This document shows positions 60,580 to 64,000 of a stretch of 64,000 nt of DNA, piece by piece. Under the pieces are notes generated by a model that was not told the DNA's origin, made no database searches, and saw nothing but the letters and a program-made list of their open reading frames with translations. Positions within the stretch are counted from its first letter, which is position 1. Every line of letters starts with the position of its first letter. Position numbers and translations under genes: made by a program. This DNA comes from Cloeon dipterum (taxonomy: Eukaryota; Arthropoda; Insecta; Ephemeroptera; Baetidae): assembly GCF_949628265.1 (NCBI RefSeq), contig NC_088790.1, positions 31,438,545 through 31,502,544 on the forward strand, given 5' to 3'.

Positions 60580-61043
60580 ATGTCTCAAGAACCAACGGAT
60601 CAGGTAATTTTTTTGTGATTTATCAAATTCTTTTCGACAAATTCAAATTGGAAATTTCCTCTAGGATTGCTTCGGACCGAATAGTGAATACCTCAAGCTC
60701 ATCTCTTCGGAAGGGGCGGTCCTTGTGAAAAGAACGGACGCTTTGAAAGTATCTGGCTTCATAAGGTACCTGTTGGAGAATCCGGCTTTGGAACCACTCA
60801 AGGATGACGAGTTAAATGAAATAAAGTTTACCCAATTCTCGTGAGTAGAATTTAAATGTTTCAATTTATTCAATAAATTAATACATTTCATCCAGGTCGA
60901 AAGTGCTCAAAAAGGTTTGTGACTTCATTAAGTACAAGGCGCGCGTCATGAAAATGAATGAGAGCTTGAAGATCGCAGATTTTCCTCTCACGGTTGAGGA
61001 GGCTGCAGAAGTCATTTATGCGGCTGAATACTTACAATGCTGA
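60580..61043 (+). CDS. Elongin C-like protein (Skp1/BTB fold)
   Basis: Three exons: 60580-60603, 60665-60840 and 60896-61043, giving 115 residues, close to the usual Elongin C length of about 112. Family features are the start of the Skp1/POZ fold (EYLKLISSEGAVLVKRTDAL, where Elongin C has YVKLISSDG and KREHAL), the NEIKFTQFSSKVLKKVCDF block and the ending AAEYLQC, matching AANFLDC. Elongin C joins Elongin B and binds the BC-box of VHL/SOCS-type substrate receptors in Cullin-RING ligases, and works in the Elongin elongation factor. It is clearly less conserved than Elongin C usually is, so this is probably a diverged paralogue, not the main gene. A poly(A) signal lies at 61088-61093. Confidence 0.82.
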
Positions 61044-61379
61044 ATATTGGGGGTTAAACTGGTGTTGTTCTTTTTCATATTATTATAAATAAAGCGGTAT
61101 TAGGTAATAAACTAAAACGATGTAGTTGTTTCATTTAACTCATTCATACTTAATTGGCTTAATTAGTATGGGGTATGCGTCGATAAAATTCAAACCTTGT
61201 GTAATATGTGTACTCATTTCAAGCAGCCCAGCTACTCCAGAAATTTATCTTTTTTTTAACTTGCATGTGGTAAAAATTTATTTCGAGCAAGCAAGTGACA
61301 TTTTCCACATTTCATAACTTGCAACAAACATTTCATCGCTAGTGAGAGATTCCAGTAATTCTTTACTCACCGTGAATTT

Positions 61380-61872
61380 TCAGGGAGGGAGGGGGGAGGG
61401 CGCATATCAAGTTCGCGCGCTTGCTGGCGGGCGATCTATTAGCGCTACCTATGAGGAGGAGGAGGCAGCTCTTCAGCCTGGGGACTTTAATAAATAATAC
61501 ACTTCTCATTTAAACAGGGTTATTTTAATCGCCTTTATTTATTTATTTTTCGATATACAATAAATTTATTAACCATTTTAATTTGATCAACAAACTGTAT
61601 ATAATATCGTGCTTCCAAACTCTAAGTCTAAAAATCGTTTTCAACATTAAAAATCTGTCTTTTTTCATTGCTTGTGCTTAAGGCTCAAGAGAATGTGTTT
61701 GTATTTTCGGAGAATTGTGTACGACATGAGTTTGTCAAAGCACATAATAATTATTAATAATCTTAGCAAACAAAACAGGTGACTGAGTCGATATATCATT
61801 GCAGGTACGAGAGGCACTCTCAAAAGTTGAATGCGATTTTTATATTATTATTTTTTATCAAGAAAAATGCGT
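61380..61872. other. Intergenic or 3' flank of the WDSUB1 gene
   Basis: A G-run near 61380-61405 and about 370 bp shared with 46090-46487. No further coding exon for the upstream U-box gene was found here, although its last exon has a possible donor (CAG/GTTTGT). Confidence 0.4.
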
Positions 61873-64000
61873 TCACGGCTCACCGTACAAAAGGCTACAA
61901 ACCTGTGCGCGTAATTTGATATTCGGGGCGTAAGTCGTGCTGCTCATGTTCAAATTCGTCATCGGGCTGCTGATTTTGCCGCTCAAAAACCACTCGTCGA
62001 TTGCACCTCGCTCGTAGCAAAAACCATCTGAGGAAGATAACAGGTTAAAAGGGTAATTGACGAAGTTTCTGAGCCCACCAATCGATTCCTGAGGGCCGAA
62101 TTAGGTACAGGGGACGTTTTTTCCGACCAAAATGCCCAGCGCGACGTGCGAACCTTTTTTTCCCGCCAAAAACAATTTGAATGCGAGAAGTGCGCATGCG
62201 TGAGAGCTGGCTGGATCTGATAAAGAGGTTATTCGTACAGGTGGTCTCTCTAAAAATGCTCTCACGCATGCGCACTTCTCGCATTCAAATTGTTTTGGCG
62301 GGAAAAAAGTTCGCACGTCGCGCTGGACATCTACTTTACCTAATTCCACCCTCAGGAATCGATTGGTGAGCTCTGAAGTGTCGTCAAACACCGTCTTTTA
62401 ATAAATTACCTGCACAAATCACCGGCTCCCTGAAAATTTCCTGAGTTATTGGGCAAATGAGTTCGTGAGGCACGTTCGAAAGGTCGTCGACAACTCCTAC
62501 GTTCTCGTGTTTGAGCCAAAAAATCTGTCGTTCCAACTCTTTAGTGTGCGATTCGTCTTCTAAACGGAAAAACTTTAGTTATAAATAAATCGATTTACTC
62601 ATTAATTGGAATTAACCTAATCCGAAGATATTTGTCAAATTTTGGAGCGTGGAATTTAAAATATCGTTGCCGGTGAGGTGCTGGAACCGCGTTGGAGGAA
62701 TTATCGGGATGTCGAGCCAGGTGAGCCACCTGGCCACGTCCTTGCTCGTCCATTCCTCCACCCTCTCGCGGTGTCCACGCAAACTTTCTTCTGCCTGGTT
62801 TCTGGCCAGCAGATCTTTCGGCATTTCCCAAATTATCACCGATTTGTCCAGAGAAGCTGAATTAGAAATAATTAAATGGAATTGTGTTAGGTTATTTAAT
62901 TATATACATGTCGCGACCAAAGATCCGTCTGGGGAAAAAGCACAGCTGGTCACGATGCTTGCGTGCAGCTCCAAAACAAACAGACACTGCCGCTGGAACT
63001 GAAAACACGACGTAAATAATTAATTCAGTCATATTCTGAACATCTCACGTACCACATTCCAAATTCTAGCAGTTTTATCCGTCGCAGCAGAGGCTAGAAG
63101 CTGGCCGGTATGCGAAAACCTAACCGAAGCAACCGTGCCTCCATGTCCGACAAGCGTCTGCGCGATGCAAATTTGGGAGCAGCCATTGGGCACGAACCTC
63201 AGGTCCCAGAGCTTCACCAGAGCGTCGCTGCCACCTGACGCCAGAGTGTACTGGCACCCTGAACAAATATCAGTCTTTAAAATGGCCAAAAATATTTCGT
63301 GTCGCGGAAATTTGGCCAATTATTAAATCGCTCCGAGTCGGCTGATTGGAGTGAAGTTAGCTTTTAGATAGTCTACCACAAGGAACTAACTTCAATCCGA
63401 CTTGTGTGGGTGATGCGGACGGATATGTAAGTGGGCGGGGCGATCGATCGGCCAAATTTCCGCGGCATAAAATCGGAAATTACCATTATTGTCAGTCCTG
63501 GAAGGGGCAAAGTCGCAGGTTTGCACGCCAAGGTCGTGTGCGGCCTCGATCACCTGAATTCCGCATGCCTTGTGACCTTTCGCGCCGACTGCCCAGATTC
63601 TGATAGAACCGACCAGGTCGCCAGTGGCCAGGAGTTTGCTGTCCGGCGTGAATGCCGCAGAGGTCACAGCCTCCGTGTGTCCTTCAATCACTCTAGAACA
63701 ATAATCATGAATAAATTTAACCCACTCTGCAACTTGTTTTGTTCTTACTCCAAAATGGAGCCGTCGGGAATGGTCCAGAGGAGGGCGCGTTCGTCGTCGC
63801 CCCCGGTGACCACGAGTTTTCCGTCCGGAGAAAAGCGGCAGGTGCGCACGCTGGCGCCGCTACTCTGCAGCGGCGGGTTGGCCCTTTGTCCGCTTTCCAC
63901 GTCCCACAGGCTGGCGCTGCCGTCCAGAGAGCACGAGGACAGCTTTTCGCCGTCCGGAGAGAACTCGACTTTGTTCACCGAGTAGCGATGCGCTTCGATT
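61873..64000 (-). CDS. WDSUB1: WD40-SAM-U-box protein, 3' part
   Basis: Partial: it runs off the window end. Exons seen: 63749-64000 (continues), 63484-63692, 63053-63258, 62908-62998, 62617-62856, 62410-62559 and 61873-62027, all in phase. At least six WD repeats are visible (SASLWDVESG, RALLWTIPDG, SIRIWAVGAKG, LVKLWDLRF, TARIWNV, SVIIWEM). Then come a SAM domain (WTSKDVARWLTWLDI to NIFGL) and a U-box (PHELICPITQEIFREPVICA then GFCYERGAIDEWF). This order is that of WDSUB1, a predicted E3 ubiquitin ligase whose U-box would bind an E2 enzyme. The C-terminus is short: after KLRAQ only VCSLLYGEP precedes the stop, where the vertebrate protein has a longer helix. An exon beyond the window edge or a missed last exon is possible. 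Confidence 0.88.
62045..62400. repeat. Foldback element, family B, in the WDSUB1 last intron
   Basis: It fills almost the whole intron between the two U-box exons. Arms are GACGAAGTTTCTGAGCCCAC against the CTCTGAAGTGTCGTCAAACA end, and GCGAGAAGTGCGCATGCGTG against CACGCATGCGCACTTCTCGC. The same element lies in the inverted copy at 45553-45930. Confidence 0.8.

Noticed and set aside
1-64000. CRISPR arrays, bacterial operons or prophage genes
   Set aside because: Repeats here are palindromic transposons and tandem gene copies. Genes have spliceosomal introns and poly(A) signals, so prokaryotic systems are not expected and none was seen.
1-64000. tRNA or rRNA genes
   Set aside because: No stretch with a convincing tRNA A and B box pair or ribosomal RNA core was recognised by eye. 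A tRNA scan could still find one.

Overview
This window is nuclear DNA of a multicellular animal, almost certainly an insect or close arthropod relative. It is AT-rich, with short coding exons, canonical GT-AG introns of about 50 bp to 10 kb, poly(A) signals and many small palindromic transposons. The Zasp66-type muscle gene supports arthropods. A basal insect such as a mayfly is only a guess.

Region 1 (1-11.4 kb) is a nested tandem array on the minus strand. Each unit of about 5.1 kb holds a two-exon gene for a small acidic/coiled-coil protein and a two-exon gene for a small protein with one C2HC zinc finger. Copies A and B are complete and copy C is cut off after the first gene. Introns and flanks of the coiled-coil genes are nearly identical between copies, but the coding exon has diverged strongly in copy A. 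I consider this family the best candidate for something undescribed.

Region 2 (11.4-23 kb) holds a GC-rich promoter with an orphan first coding exon, several palindromic repeats, and a six-exon minus-strand leucine-rich-repeat (LRR) gene at 15.8-17.8 kb.

Region 3 (23-42 kb) is one plus-strand gene of ten coding exons: a PDZ plus ZM-motif Z-disc protein like Zasp66, without LIM domains. Its 10-kb fourth intron contains GC-rich patches, and at least one of these carries a possible alternative first exon (30691-30798).

Region 4 (41-55 kb) is a large inverted duplication. An intact isovaleryl-CoA dehydrogenase gene (minus) faces a second copy (plus) broken by a 2-bp insertion just before the catalytic glutamate codon. 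Between the arms lie a fragment of a U-box gene, a second LRR gene (a direct segmental copy of the one at 16-18 kb) and a hAT-like non-autonomous transposon.

Region 5 (55-64 kb) holds a third, diverged LRR gene, a GC-rich dispersed repeat of unknown nature, a divergent Elongin C-like gene, and the 3' part of a WD40-SAM-U-box gene (WDSUB1 type) that runs off the window end.

The genes do not form a single pathway. What links the regions is duplication: tandem, inverted and segmental copies, and at least six families of palindromic or dispersed repeats. All exon joins were derived by hand from splice consensus, reading-frame phase and, where available, comparison between paralogous copies.
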